64,000 nucleotides of DNA from Lacipirellula parvula (GTDB taxonomy: Bacteria > Planctomycetota > Planctomycetia > Pirellulales > Lacipirellulaceae): positions 4,694,501 to 4,758,500 of the forward strand of contig NZ_AP021861.1 in assembly GCF_009177095.1 (NCBI RefSeq), written 5' to 3'. Below are positions 45,104-54,623 of this stretch, piece by piece. Under the pieces are notes generated by a model that had not been told where the DNA came from, made no database searches, and saw nothing but the letters and a program-made list of their open reading frames with translations. Position 1 is the first letter of the stretch, and every line of letters begins with the position of its first letter. The position numbers were made by a program, and so were the translations under genes.

Positions 45104-46306
45104 TCAATCCGCCAACGTCGCCAGGGCGATTGCCAGCCGGCAGCCTTGGGCGAACTCTGGCAAGTCGACGTACTCCTTCACGGTGTGAATTTCATACTGC
45201 CCGGCGCCGAACGTCACGGTCGGCATGTCGTGGTTCACCAGCCAATTGGCGTCGAGCCCGCCGTTGGAAAACTTTGTGTTCGGCGTTAGACCGAGCGACG
45301 CGACGGCACGCTTCGCTCGGGCGACGACCGCGGAGTCTTCGGGCAGCTTGAACGACGGGTACGACGGCTTGCTGGTGAACTTCACTTCGGCCGTGGCGCC
45401 GTCGGCGTCGGCGACTTCTTGCCGAGCCGTTTCGAACGCCGCGCGGTACGCGGCGGAAATCGTCGCGGCGAAACTCGCCTCGGGGCTGCGGGCTTCGCCG
45501 ACCATCCGCACGTAGTCGGTGACGACGTTGGTGGCTTCGCCGGCAGGTTGGCCCGGCTTACCGCCGAAAACGCCGATGTTGCTCGTGCCGTAGCCCTCGG
45601 GCTTCGTCACCTTGCCGAACCAACCGCCGCGCTTTGCTTCGGTGAGGGCGATGGCGCCGACAAGCGTGGACGAGATCCCTTTCTCCGGTGCAACGCCGGC
45701 ATGCGCTGCCTTGCCGATGATTTCAGCCTGCCAGCCCTCTTGAGCGACCGCGCCGATCACAAGATCCGCCGCCAGCTTCCCGTCAAAATTGAAACACATT
45801 GCAGCGCCGCCTAAGTCCGCGGTGTTCAACTCGCGGGCGCCGTGGAGGCCGCTTTCTTCGCGAACGGTGAACAGCAAGGTGAGCGGCGGGTGAGGGATGT
45901 TGTGCTTTAGCAACGTCTCGACCAAGGTGACCAGCACCGTGCAGCCAGTGCGATTGTCTCCGCCGAGGGCCGTCGAGCCATCGGTGCGGATGCGATCGCC
46001 TTCGCGAATCGGCTTGGCGCCAGAGCAGAGGGGAACGGTGTCGAGGTGCGTTGAGAAGGCAATTCGCTCGCCGCCGGTTGTGCCGGGGAGCGTGACGATC
46101 AGGTTGCCAGTTTCGGTCGGCAGCGGGATGCGCTCGTTCGCGTCGTCGAACCGAATGGCCTCCGCGGGGACGCCGAGGCTCTTGAGGTCCTCGATGACGA
46201 CGGCCGCGATCGCCGCCTCGCGACCGGTGACGCCTTCGACGGCGAGATACCGCATGAGCCGCGCTTCGGCGGCAGCAACGTCGAGGAGTGAAGCTGGTTG
46301 GCTCAT
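45104..46306 (-). CDS. M20 metallopeptidase, PepT-like
   Basis: 400 residues from ATG 46304-46306 (MSQPASLLD); an earlier ATG (46342) is in frame. Two-zinc M20 features: H88 and D90 in FSTHLDTVP, bridging D117 in LGGDNRTG, and E150/E151 in VREESGLHG. The dimerisation domain follows (KAAHAGVAPEKGISS). The end, GGLDANWLVNHDMPTVTFG, is typical of PepT and related tripeptidases. It should cleave short peptides in the cytoplasm. Its neighbour is glutaminase, consistent with amino-acid catabolism. Confidence 0.9.
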   Translation of the reverse strand: MSQPASLLDVAAAEARLMRYLAVEGVTGREAAIAAVVIEDLKSLGVPAEAIRFDDANERIPLPTETGNLIVTLPGTTGGERIAFSTHLDTVPLCSGAKPIREGDRIRTDGSTALGGDNRTGCTVLVTLVETLLKHNIPHPPLTLLFTVREESGLHGARELNTADLGGAAMCFNFDGKLAADLVIGAVAQEGWQAEIIGKAAHAGVAPEKGISSTLVGAIALTEAKRGGWFGKVTKPEGYGTSNIGVFGGKPGQPAGEATNVVTDYVRMVGEARSPEASFAATISAAYRAAFETARQEVADADGATAEVKFTSKPSYPSFKLPEDSAVVARAKRAVASLGLTPNTKFSNGGLDANWLVNHDMPTVTFGAGQYEIHTVKEYVDLPEFAQGCRLAIALATLAD

Positions 46307-46375
46307 CGCGAGGCAGGTCCTATCAGTGAAGTTGCTGAGCATGGTTTGATATTCGCTTCGAACGTCGTCGCAGCA

Positions 46376-48193
46376 TCACGGCGGCAGCAACCACGGCACG
46401 AGCGCGACGCTGACCGCCATGACGATGAGACTAAACGGCACGCCGATGCGGACGAAGTCGCCGAAGGTGTAGCGGCCAGGCGTCACCACCAACGTGTTGA
46501 CCGGCGACGAGACGGGTGTCATGAAGGCAGTCGATGCGGCGAGCGCGACGATCATCGCGAACGGTTGCGCCGAGAGACCGAGCTCCTCGGCAATGGTGAT
46601 CGCCACCGGCGCCATCAGCACCGCGGTTGCGGTGTTGGAGATGAACATGCCGAGCAGGGCGGTGATCGCAAACAGCGCCGCCAGTACAACGCGAATTCCG
46701 GAACCGCCGACGGCATCCATCAGTAGATCCGCCGCAAGCCTCACGCCGCCGGTACGCTCGAGCGCGATCGAAAAAGGGAGCATGCCGACAATGAGGACGA
46801 GCGTCTTCCAGTCGATGCTGCGGTACGCGCTGTTGAGGTTCACGCAGCCGAACACGCCCATCAGCAGGGCGCCGATCAGCGCCGCCTGCACATTGGGGAC
46901 GACGCCGCTGATCATCAGGCCGATCGCGATCATCAAGCAGACAACGGCGTGCAACGCTTTGCCTTGTACCGGCAAGACTTCGTCGAGTTCGGCGGGAAGA
47001 TTGAACGCCACCAGCTTCGAGGTGACTTGTTGCAGATTGCCAATCGCCTTCCACGGCCCGATAACGAGCAGCGTATCGCCCACGTGGAGATGCTCGTGAC
47101 GCAATACGCCTTCGAACGCCTCGGCGCCGCGACGGAGGCCGATGACGTTGAGGCGGAACCGCTCGCGGAATGATGCCTCGGCAAGCGACTTGCCCACGAG
47201 CGGCGAGGTCGCGGGGACGATCACCTCGGCCATGCCGATCTGTTGCGACATGTCGGAGAAGTAAGCCCCAGTGAGCGGCAGTTCGTCGAGCCCGAAGCGA
47301 CGCCGTAGCTCCGCGACGTCGGGCTCCGGTGCGAAGAGATCGACCAGCAGCACGTCGCCCGATTGGAGCGTCGTCGAGCCTTCAGGCTGAATGAGCGTTC
47401 CTGTTCGTTCGATCGCCACGAGATTGGCGCCCGACACGTCGCGCAAGTTCGCCTCGGCGACCGTTTCGCCGATGAGCGGCGATTCGGGGCGGACGCGAAC
47501 GCGATGCTCGCGGGCATTGAGCTTGTACTGGTCGATCCAATCGGCCATCCGCGGGCGGCCGAGGCTGGTGGCGTCTTCGGCGGTTTCCGAGGAAAGCCAA
47601 CGACTGGCGAACTTCATGTAGAGAATCGCGAGCGCCAGCACCGGCAGTCCGAAGGGCGTGAAGCTGAAGAAGCGGAAGCCTTGCTCGCCCATGCGGATGA
47701 GTTCGCTGTTGACGACCAGATTGGGCGCTGTGGCGATGAGCGTCATCATGCCGCTGATGAGGGCCGCCATGCTGAGCGGCATCATCAGTCGGCTGGGCGA
47801 GATCCGCATGCTTTGCGCGATGCGGAGGACGACTGGGATGAAGATCGCTGTGACGGCAGTCGAGCTCATCGTCGCGCCCAAGCCGCAGACGACGACCATC
47901 AGCAGCACGAGCAGTCGGGTTTCGCTGCCGCCCGCCTTATCGGCGAGCCAGTCGCCGAGCCGCCGCGCGACGCCGGTGCGCACCAAGCCGTCGCCAAGCA
48001 CGAACAGCACGGCGATGAGGACGATGTTCGGATCGGCGAAGCCGGCGAGCGTTTCGCTGACGGTGACCGTTCGCGTGAACGGCAGCAGCGTCAGCATCAG
48101 GAGCGCCACGGCGTCCATCCGCGGACGGTTGATTGCGAACATCACAATCGCCGCCGCGAGCAACGCGACGACGACGAGCAGTTCCGTATTCAT
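46376..48193 (-). CDS. SLC13-family permease with two RCK_C domains
   Basis: 605 residues with about 11-12 membrane segments. The N-terminal half has the DASS/CitT pattern (FADPNIVLIAVLFVLGDGLV, STAVTAIFIPVVLRIAQ, ATAPNLVVNSELIR). Two TrkA_C/RCK_C domains lie in the central loop (about 215-300 and 310-395), one containing SPLIGETVAEANLR and the other SPLVGKSLAEASFR. The second half has ISNTATAVLMAPVAI and SSPVNTLVVTPGRYTFGD. Such proteins import anions such as sulfate, dicarboxylates or similar. Regulation through the RCK domains is likely. The substrate cannot be told. Leftmost of the 46-48 kb pair. Confidence 0.92.
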   Translation of the reverse strand: MNTELLVVVALLAAAIVMFAINRPRMDAVALLMLTLLPFTRTVTVSETLAGFADPNIVLIAVLFVLGDGLVRTGVARRLGDWLADKAGGSETRLLVLLMVVVCGLGATMSSTAVTAIFIPVVLRIAQSMRISPSRLMMPLSMAALISGMMTLIATAPNLVVNSELIRMGEQGFRFFSFTPFGLPVLALAILYMKFASRWLSSETAEDATSLGRPRMADWIDQYKLNAREHRVRVRPESPLIGETVAEANLRDVSGANLVAIERTGTLIQPEGSTTLQSGDVLLVDLFAPEPDVAELRRRFGLDELPLTGAYFSDMSQQIGMAEVIVPATSPLVGKSLAEASFRERFRLNVIGLRRGAEAFEGVLRHEHLHVGDTLLVIGPWKAIGNLQQVTSKLVAFNLPAELDEVLPVQGKALHAVVCLMIAIGLMISGVVPNVQAALIGALLMGVFGCVNLNSAYRSIDWKTLVLIVGMLPFSIALERTGGVRLAADLLMDAVGGSGIRVVLAALFAITALLGMFISNTATAVLMAPVAITIAEELGLSAQPFAMIVALAASTAFMTPVSSPVNTLVVTPGRYTFGDFVRIGVPFSLIVMAVSVALVPWLLPP

Positions 48194-48415
48194 CGACGGC
48201 CTCCCAATCTATCTGCGCGGCGCCCGGGGGCGCCCATTCCAACGTGAGGCATCATCGAAAGCTTTTTTCCGCAGCTAACTCTGTCCTAACGCGTGACTTG
48301 CGACGCATTCGCATCGCGTCCTGGAAATTGTAGGGAAAACGCGGGGAGATACGATTGGGCTGGGCGGGTTGGATGTCGAGTTTTTACCCGCACGCGGTGG
48401 GGTAGGCGGGTCGTG

Positions 48416-48476
48416 TGTCGCCTCGTGTCGCCTGATGTCGCGTCGCTTGTGTCGTTTTTTGCATTTTTGGCGACAC
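48416..48476. repeat. Phased TGTCG repeats and inverted copy
   Basis: TGTCG occurs at 48416, 48426, 48436 and 48450; the first three are spaced exactly 10 bases, one helical turn. GTGTCG at 48449-48454 is then mirrored by CGACAC at 48471-48476 around a T-rich spacer. The arrangement may be a multi-copy operator or an RNA stem. Confidence 0.55.
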
Positions 48477-48530
48477 TTGAGTTGAAGCTGCGTAGGTTGG
48501 GTGTTTTTTGCTTGAGTTGTGGTGTTGATG

Positions 48531-48580
48531 AATTCGGCGCGCAACGGTGGCGCCGAGTTCCCCCCGGATGAACCGGGGGG
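48531..48580. repeat. Twin-hairpin intergenic element
   Basis: Two stems lie back to back: AATTCGGCGC (48531-48540) with GCGCCGAGTT (48550-48559), having one G-T pair, and CCCCCCGG (48560-48567) with CCGGGGGG (48573-48580) around ATGAA. The adjoining, perfectly packed hairpins look like a REP-type element. Whether it recurs in the genome cannot be seen from this window. Confidence 0.55.
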
Positions 48581-48835
48581 CTCGCATTTGAATTGGTATG
48601 GGACAGCAGGAAACTGGCAGTGCAGCATGCACACTAGCGGATTGGGTGGCCCAGTTTCAACAACTAAATTTGGCCACTGCTTCTTTCCAGCGAGTACGTC
48701 TCCGGCTGACGAAATCGCGAAACAAAGTTCGCCGCTTCGTGTTACACTAAACGCCCGTTCGGCCAGCGGCGCTGGCGGCGACTCTTCCGCTTTCTCTTTT
48801 CGATCTGGTTGGCAGCGAGTTTTCAGGAGACTTGC

Positions 48836-50539
48836 ATGGCGACGCTCTTATCGGCTCCCGCGACCGAGCGGCCATTAGCGGCTGCGCTGTTTGAACACCT
48901 CGACGCGACGCCGGACGTGACGGCGATCTTGCTGCCCGGCGCCGGCGGGGTTCGCGAAGTTAGCTGGCAGCAGCTTGGCGACGACGTCGCGCGGATGTGC
49001 GTCTTGCTGCAGCGGCGCGGGATCGGCAGCGGCGATCGGCTGATTTTGTGGAGCGACAATAGTTACGAGTGGATCGTCATTGACCTGGCGATGCAACTTG
49101 TGGGAGCGATCAACATCCCGCTGCATGGGTCGTTGCCGGCTCCGGCGGCCGCGGCGCAGATCGCGCACGCCGAACCGCGGTTGGCATTGATCGCGACGGC
49201 GGCGCTTGCCCGCGAACTGGAGAAGCATTCGCCAGGGCTGATTGCTCATGATTCGATTGAACTGATTGCAGCGGCGGATGGAACGCCGCCGCTGCTCGAA
49301 CGGTTGCAGCAATACTCGGTCGACGACGGCCGGCAACTCATCGAGAGCCGGCTGGCGACCTTCGATCCTGCGACCGTCGCGACGATCCTCTACTCGTCGG
49401 GGACCAGCGGCGAGCCGAAGGCGGTGGCGCTGACGCACGCCAATCTCAGTTCCAACGCCTACGCCGTCATCGTCGGGCTGACGGAGCCGCGAACCGAGCG
49501 GCGAATGAACTTTCTGCCGTTCAGCCACATCTACGCGCGGACGTGCGATCTGTACGCCTGGCTTATCGGCGGGTCGCAGATTGTGCTCGCGGCGAGTCGC
49601 GAGTCAGTCATCGCCGATTGTGCGCGAACGCAACCGACGCTGATCAACGGCGTGCCGTACTTTTACCAGCGGGTGGGGCAGAAGGTCGCCGCGGCCGAAG
49701 AGAGCGGGGCGGCCGTGACGCTGCGGCAACTGTTCGGCGGCAACTTGCGGGCCTGCATTTGCGGCGGGGCGGCGCTGCCGGTCGCGACGTTCGACTTCTA
49801 TCACGAGCGCGGGTTGTTGCTGTTGCCTGGCTACGGGCTCACCGAATCTTCGCCGGTGATCTCGATGTCGTCGCCGGAAGAGTATCGCCGCGGCAGCGTC
49901 GGCAGAGCAATTCCCGGAGTCGAGGTCCGCATCGCGGAAGACGGCGAACTGCTCACCAAGGGTCCGCATGTCATGCTGGAGTATTGGAAAGATCCGGAAC
50001 TGACACGGCAGACGATTCGCGACGGTTGGCTCTACACCGGCGACCTTGGCGCCATCGACGCCGACGGATTTATTTCGATTACCGGCCGCAAGAAGGAACT
50101 GATCGCCCTCTCCACCGGGAAGAAGGTGGTGCCGCCGCATATCGAAGGGGTGCTGACGCGCGAGCCGCTGATTTTTCAGGCGATGGTCGTCGGCGACAAT
50201 CAGCCGTATCTGGCGGCGGTGATTGTTCCTGATTTTGATTTGCTCGGGCAGTGGGCAGCCGCGCATAGCGTCGGCGTCTCGTCGCCGGCGGAGTTGATTG
50301 AGGAGCCGGTGATCGTCGCCTTTTATTGCGAACTGGTGCGCAAGCAACTCGAAGGATTGCCGCCGTACGAGCAGGTGAAGCGGTTCCGCTTGCTGTACGA
50401 ACCGTTCACCGTCGCCGAGGGGCTGATCACTCCCAAGTTGAGTTTGCGCCGCGAGATGATTTTGCGGAAGCATCAACCGGCAGTCGCCGCCCTCTATGCG
50501 GGGGGCGGGGTTGCGGTAGAGTACTGCGATCGGCACTAA
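48836..50539 (+). CDS. Long-chain acyl-CoA synthetase (AMP-forming)
   Basis: 567 residues from ATG 48836; AGGAGA stands six bases upstream, and an in-frame ATG at 48809 is not preceded by such a site. The AMP-binding P-loop is YSSGTSGEPK (186-195) with ALTHANLSSNA; then GYGLTESSPVISMSS, DGWLYTGDLGAIDADG, ITGRKKELIALSTGKKVVPP and a final block with YEQVKRF. All adenylation motifs are kept. It activates fatty acids to acyl-CoA through acyl-AMP, at the inner face of the membrane. It stands alone in its transcription unit and the chain length preference is unknown. Confidence 0.92.
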   Translation: MATLLSAPATERPLAAALFEHLDATPDVTAILLPGAGGVREVSWQQLGDDVARMCVLLQRRGIGSGDRLILWSDNSYEWIVIDLAMQLVGAINIPLHGSLPAPAAAAQIAHAEPRLALIATAALARELEKHSPGLIAHDSIELIAAADGTPPLLERLQQYSVDDGRQLIESRLATFDPATVATILYSSGTSGEPKAVALTHANLSSNAYAVIVGLTEPRTERRMNFLPFSHIYARTCDLYAWLIGGSQIVLAASRESVIADCARTQPTLINGVPYFYQRVGQKVAAAEESGAAVTLRQLFGGNLRACICGGAALPVATFDFYHERGLLLLPGYGLTESSPVISMSSPEEYRRGSVGRAIPGVEVRIAEDGELLTKGPHVMLEYWKDPELTRQTIRDGWLYTGDLGAIDADGFISITGRKKELIALSTGKKVVPPHIEGVLTREPLIFQAMVVGDNQPYLAAVIVPDFDLLGQWAAAHSVGVSSPAELIEEPVIVAFYCELVRKQLEGLPPYEQVKRFRLLYEPFTVAEGLITPKLSLRREMILRKHQPAVAALYAGGGVAVEYCDRH

Positions 50540-50618
50540 CCGCGTTCGCATGTTTCGCCACAATCGTTGCGGCGGCATTGCACCGCCTCACGGTCATCGT
50601 TCACTTCGGAGCTTCTCG

Positions 50619-52058
50619 ATGCGTTTCAAGTTGACGCGCGTGCTCGCCTACGTTGCGCTGTCGTTCGGCCTGCAACCATTTTGTGCGGCGAAGGAAGCCG
50701 CGACCGCGACCGCTTCCGCAACGTCGCCGCTGATTGAGTACGTCCAGCAGGCCGATCCCAACTTTAAGTGGGAAGTCGCGAAGAAAATCGAGGAAAATCC
50801 GAGTGAAACGACGGTCATCAAGCTCACGTCGCAAGGGTGGCGCAGCCCCGAGGAAGTCGACCGGACGGTGTGGGAGCATTACCTCGTCGTCGTGAAGCCG
50901 GCGAAACTGACGACGAACAAGGCGTTCCTCATCGTCGCCGGCGGCGGCAACGATCGACCGGCGCCCGACGATGCCAACATGGCGGTGCGGATGATCGCCG
51001 AAGCGACCGGCAGCATTGTTGCGGAGCTCAAGATGGTGCCGAACCAGCCGCTCATTTTTCACGGCGACGGCAAGCCGCGGAAGGAAGACGACCTCATCGG
51101 CTACGGCTGGGCTCAGTTCCTCGAAACGGGGGACGCGAAGTGGCTGCCGCGGCTGCCGATGGTGAAGAGCGTCGCCGCCGCAATGGATTGCTTGCAGGAG
51201 TGGTCGAAAGGGGAGGGGGCGCCGATCGAGAAGTTCGTCGTCGCGGGGGCGTCGAAACGGGGTTGGACGACTTGGATGATCGGCGCCGTCGACCCGCGCG
51301 TCGAAGCGATCGTGCCGATCGTCATCGACGTCGTCAACTGCGAGAAGACGATGCAGCACCACGCCGCGGTCTACGGCTTCTGGGCGACGGCGGTTGGCAA
51401 CTACTACCAGCACAAAATCCTGCAACGTTCAACCCACCCGCGGATGCGCGAGCTCTACGCGATTGAAGACCCATATTTTTACCTCGACCGATTGACGATG
51501 CCGAAATACATCGTCAACGGCAGCGGCGATCAGTTCTTCTGCCCCGACTCGTCGCAGTTTTACTTTGACGACCTCAAGGGGGAAAAGCATCTGCGTTACG
51601 TGCCAAACGCCGATCACTCGGTCGACGGCAGCATCGATGCGGTCACGAGCATTGTTGCGTTTTACCAAATGTTGCTCGCGGATCGTCCACGCCCAGAAAC
51701 TAAGTGGACCTTCGAAGCAGACGGCGGGATTCGCGTCACTACCGACCAGAAACCGCGGGCGGTGAAGCTGTGGCAGGCGGTTAATCCCAACGCCCGCGAC
51801 TTCCGCGTGGTGACGATCGGCAAGGCTTACCAAAGCACCGACATTCAGCCCGAGGCCGACGGAGCGTACGTGGCGAAGATTGCCACGCCGGAGAAAGGGT
51901 GGAGCGCGTCGTTCGTAGAGCTTGAGTACGATTCCGGGGGCACGTTCCCCTTCAAGGTCACGACGAGCGTGCGCGTGCTGCCGGAGACGCGACCGTTCGA
52001 AGGGATTAACCTCGATGACGTTCCTTACGAGCCGATGTTGAAAAAGGACGGCAAGTAA
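50619..52058 (+). CDS. PqaA-like (PhoPQ-activated pathogenicity-related) protein
   Basis: 479 residues from ATG 50619 (MRFKLTRVL), followed by a signal peptide; an upstream ATG at 50550 gives a non-signal N-terminus. Family blocks: LTSQGWRSPEEVDRTVWEHY, LKMVPNQPLIFHGDGK, the nucleophile elbow VVAGASKRGWTTW (S212) and VNGSGDQFFCPDSSQFYFDD. The fold is an alpha/beta hydrolase; a C-terminal beta domain (about 370-470) follows. The family is named for a Salmonella PhoPQ-regulated gene, but the enzyme activity is not established. A paralogue is encoded convergently 38 bases downstream. Confidence 0.88.
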   Translation: MRFKLTRVLAYVALSFGLQPFCAAKEAATATASATSPLIEYVQQADPNFKWEVAKKIEENPSETTVIKLTSQGWRSPEEVDRTVWEHYLVVVKPAKLTTNKAFLIVAGGGNDRPAPDDANMAVRMIAEATGSIVAELKMVPNQPLIFHGDGKPRKEDDLIGYGWAQFLETGDAKWLPRLPMVKSVAAAMDCLQEWSKGEGAPIEKFVVAGASKRGWTTWMIGAVDPRVEAIVPIVIDVVNCEKTMQHHAAVYGFWATAVGNYYQHKILQRSTHPRMRELYAIEDPYFYLDRLTMPKYIVNGSGDQFFCPDSSQFYFDDLKGEKHLRYVPNADHSVDGSIDAVTSIVAFYQMLLADRPRPETKWTFEADGGIRVTTDQKPRAVKLWQAVNPNARDFRVVTIGKAYQSTDIQPEADGAYVAKIATPEKGWSASFVELEYDSGGTFPFKVTTSVRVLPETRPFEGINLDDVPYEPMLKKDGK

Positions 52059-52096
52059 GGCGTCTCATCGCTTGCGGTGCCCATTTGTAACGCTAG

Positions 52097-53443
52097 TTAC
52101 TCGCGGCGGAGCGTCGTTGACAGGTTGTAGGGGAGGGCACCCTGTTTGTAGGTCGCTTCGCCGAAGAGGGCGATGTGACCCTTCTCCGGGCGTGCGACGA
52201 CGCCGACGTACTCCGCGCTGTCGCCGTCGACGGCTAGCTCGGTCGCTTCCCACTTGGCGTTACGGAAGTCTTTTGTGTCGGACCGGGCGACCCACAGTCG
52301 CACCGACTCCGGTTGCGGCGTCGAGTTGATCGTCAGCCGCAGTTCGCCATCGTCGCCGGCGTGCTCCCACTTGAGTTCCGGCAACGGCTCGCCCTCGGCC
52401 ACATGCTGCGCGAACGCGGCGAGCGTCATCAACGCCGCCTCGCGGCCGCCATCAAGCCCATGCCCGGCGTTCGGCACGTAGCGGACGTGCTTCTCGCCGA
52501 TGAGGCCGTCCCAGTACAGGTTGAGCGCATCGACCGTCCAGTACTGATCATTGGTGCCGTTGATCAGCAGTTTGGGAAGCTTCAGTTCGCTGCGATAGGT
52601 GTAGGGATCGACCCACTGCCAGAGCGGGATATCGGGACGGTTCTGCATCACGTCGACGAGCCCCTTGCTCGTGTAGTCGGCGATCTGCTCGCTGTACTCG
52701 CCCCAGGTTTCGAGTTGATACTTCATCTGCGCGGGCAGGTTGAGCGTGTCGATGACGATCGGCGCCACGCCGGCGACGCGATCGTCGGCTGCGGCGGTCA
52801 GCCAGCTCGTCCAGCCACGTTTCGAACCGCCGGTAACGACGAATTGCTCCACGTCGACGTCGTATTGCGTCTTGCCGAAGTCCTGAATCGCCGTCATCGC
52901 GGCCGTGGCGCTTTTCACCATCGGGAAGAGCAGGGGCCAGGTGGGGTCGCGGCTGTCGACGTAGCGGAGGAAAGTTTCGGAGATGAGATCGTCTTCGACC
53001 TTGTCGCCGAGCAGCGGCTGGTTCGGCACCTGATGAAGATAGGCAACCGGCATCGCCGCCGCTTTCGCGAGGCTGGCCCCCAGCTTCATGTCGTCCATGC
53101 TCGGCGTGCCGCCGATCCGGCCGCCGGTGATGAAGAGGAGCACTGTTTGTTTGTGTTGCACGTTGTCGGGGACGTAAATGTACAGGGCGTGCTTCCAGGG
53201 AATGTCGTGCCACGTTTGTGAGGTGAGTTCCAGTTTGTGGACGGGGGAGCCGTCGACTTTCTCGGAGCCGACGACCTTGTAGCCGTAGCTATCATCGGGG
53301 GCGGTGACGTAGTCTTTCAAAGCGGCGGGGATCGACTCCGCCGCCACGGGAGCGGTGGCTACGACGGGCTCTCGAGCTGCACCCACTCCAGCAGAAACGA
53401 TCGCCCCAAGAACGATTGGCAAAGCTAGCCAGCTCAAACGCAT
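52097..53443 (-). CDS. PqaA-like (PhoPQ-activated pathogenicity-related) protein
   Basis: 448 residues with a signal peptide (about 1-22). It is a paralogue of the gene at 50619: LTSQTWHDIPWKHALYIYVP, LHQVPNQPLLGDKVEDD, VVTGGSKRGWTSW (nucleophile S207), LLINGTNDQYWTVDALNLYW and YVPNAGHGLDGG line up with the other copy, including the SKRGW elbow and the NQPL block. Identity outside these blocks is modest, so the duplication is old. Exported hydrolase of unknown substrate. Convergent arrangement with its paralogue is unusual for a tandem duplication. Confidence 0.88.
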   Translation of the reverse strand: MRLSWLALPIVLGAIVSAGVGAAREPVVATAPVAAESIPAALKDYVTAPDDSYGYKVVGSEKVDGSPVHKLELTSQTWHDIPWKHALYIYVPDNVQHKQTVLLFITGGRIGGTPSMDDMKLGASLAKAAAMPVAYLHQVPNQPLLGDKVEDDLISETFLRYVDSRDPTWPLLFPMVKSATAAMTAIQDFGKTQYDVDVEQFVVTGGSKRGWTSWLTAAADDRVAGVAPIVIDTLNLPAQMKYQLETWGEYSEQIADYTSKGLVDVMQNRPDIPLWQWVDPYTYRSELKLPKLLINGTNDQYWTVDALNLYWDGLIGEKHVRYVPNAGHGLDGGREAALMTLAAFAQHVAEGEPLPELKWEHAGDDGELRLTINSTPQPESVRLWVARSDTKDFRNAKWEATELAVDGDSAEYVGVVARPEKGHIALFGEATYKQGALPYNLSTTLRRE

Positions 53444-53496
53444 AGTTGTACTCTTCTAAAATTCAAGTTCATTCAAGACCGGCACGTCTGGCGGCT

Positions 53497-54573
53497 TTAA
53501 TCGGACACAACCTCTTCGCCGGCGATCGTCGATCGAGCTCGATACGTCGTCATGTCAATTCCTTCGACCAGAAATCGAACCGATCCATCTGCAAACAGGA
53601 AATTACATCCGCCCGGATGATCGCTGCGATAATTGCTGGCTGAGTGCGACCCGCCTTCAAAGCTCGCTTTGCAGTAGTACCCGGACGTCCCTTTCTTGAA
53701 CTCGTTGGCGTCGATGCCGAACTGCGTGAAGCTAATAAATGTATCCGTCACGGGATACTTATTGATGGCTTCGACGGTGCAACCGTAGGATCCCGATCTT
53801 GCTCCAAGCGTCTCAAAGAACTGCCTACTATTCGGCTCTCCGATAATCCAGCCCATTGCCGCGGTCGGCAGTTCGCTTCCGCCGGGAATGGGAACCAAAT
53901 CTTGTTCTCCGCACTTCGCTCCGTGACATACTTTCCAGCGAGGATCTCCGCTGCAATCTCCCATGGCGATGGTGTTGCTCAGCCCGTCAGTGATTTGCTT
54001 CATCGAAGCGCCCCACGAGGTATTGAACATGCCATTCTGCGACGCTGGGATATCGCCCTCCTTGCCCCCATTACGGGCGCAGAAAGCATCTGTGTATCCC
54101 ATGCAAAAGCCGTACTCGCCTACCCCAAAGGACAGCCGCTCGATCGCCGCGAAGAGCTGCGGGTCATCGTAGGGGTTCAACGCCGAAGAAGAAGGGCATT
54201 TGAACATTGCTATCGGCGTCGCGATCGTTTCGACCGTCTGGTCCTCCCACTGAAGGTTCTGGTTGTATAACGAGTTCAAAGCCGCTTGCTCGAAATACGG
54301 AAGCAAAACGGCGTTTGCATTCGCGTAGACGTCGTTAAGCGAAGAGGGTTTAAGCAGCGAGCCTTTAGGGAATGCTCCCTTGACGGACGCGTAATTCTGC
54401 AGAGCTAAGCCGTACTGCTTCAGATTGTTTACGCATTGCGCGCGCCGCGACGCTTCACGCGCCGCCTGGACCGCGGGGAGCAGTAGCGCGACCAGCACGC
54501 CGATGATCGCAATGACAACCAGCAATTCAACCAATGTGAAGCCGCGAGCCAAGCGAGAACGAGCATCCATCAT
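53497..54573 (-). CDS. DUF1559 prepilin-like protein
   Basis: 358 residues if started at ATG 54571-54573 (MMDARSRL), which has GAGGA five bases upstream; ATG 54585 is in frame but lacks such a site. The prepilin motif is [16 protein letters not shown]. The C-terminal half has [15 protein letters not shown] and HPGGCNFLFADGSVRFLVEG. Its middle is Cys-rich compared with the other copies (GFCMGYTDAFCARNGG and ending around YYCKASFEGG). It is 50 bases downstream of the PEP-CTERM gene at 54624, same strand. Confidence 0.92.
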   Translation of the reverse strand: MMDARSRLARGFTLVELLVVIAIIGVLVALLLPAVQAAREASRRAQCVNNLKQYGLALQNYASVKGAFPKGSLLKPSSLNDVYANANAVLLPYFEQAALNSLYNQNLQWEDQTVETIATPIAMFKCPSSSALNPYDDPQLFAAIERLSFGVGEYGFCMGYTDAFCARNGGKEGDIPASQNGMFNTSWGASMKQITDGLSNTIAMGDCSGDPRWKVCHGAKCGEQDLVPIPGGSELPTAAMGWIIGEPNSRQFFETLGARSGSYGCTVEAINKYPVTDTFISFTQFGIDANEFKKGTSGYYCKASFEGGSHSASNYRSDHPGGCNFLFADGSVRFLVEGIDMTTYRARSTIAGEEVVSD

Positions 54574-54623
54574 CTTTTTCCTCATCTCTGTGCGAGCGCG
54601 CCACCGCCTTTCTTAAATCCCGT

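Larger units (their letters stand above)
48194..48835. other. Large divergent intergenic region
   Basis: 642 bases between the SLC13 gene and the acyl-CoA synthetase gene, with no convincing coding sequence. It holds the phased TGTCG repeats and the twin-hairpin element described separately, and must contain two promoters. The synthetase start is fixed by AGGAGA at 48825-48830. Confidence 0.5.

Noticed and set aside
47363-48247. 294-codon His/Arg/Asp-rich frame opposite the SLC13 gene
   Set aside because: Composition is typical of an antisense frame to a membrane protein; no domain.
48416-48476. CRISPR array
   Set aside because: The repeats are only five bases long with no equal-length spacers, and no cas gene is present.
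48275-48634. 119-codon Lys/Arg-rich frame in the 48 kb intergenic region
   Set aside because: Runs across the phased repeats and hairpins; codon use and composition are unlike the real genes.
49604-50578. 324-codon frame opposite the acyl-CoA synthetase
   Set aside because: Mirror of a conserved adenylation domain; His/Arg/Gln-rich.
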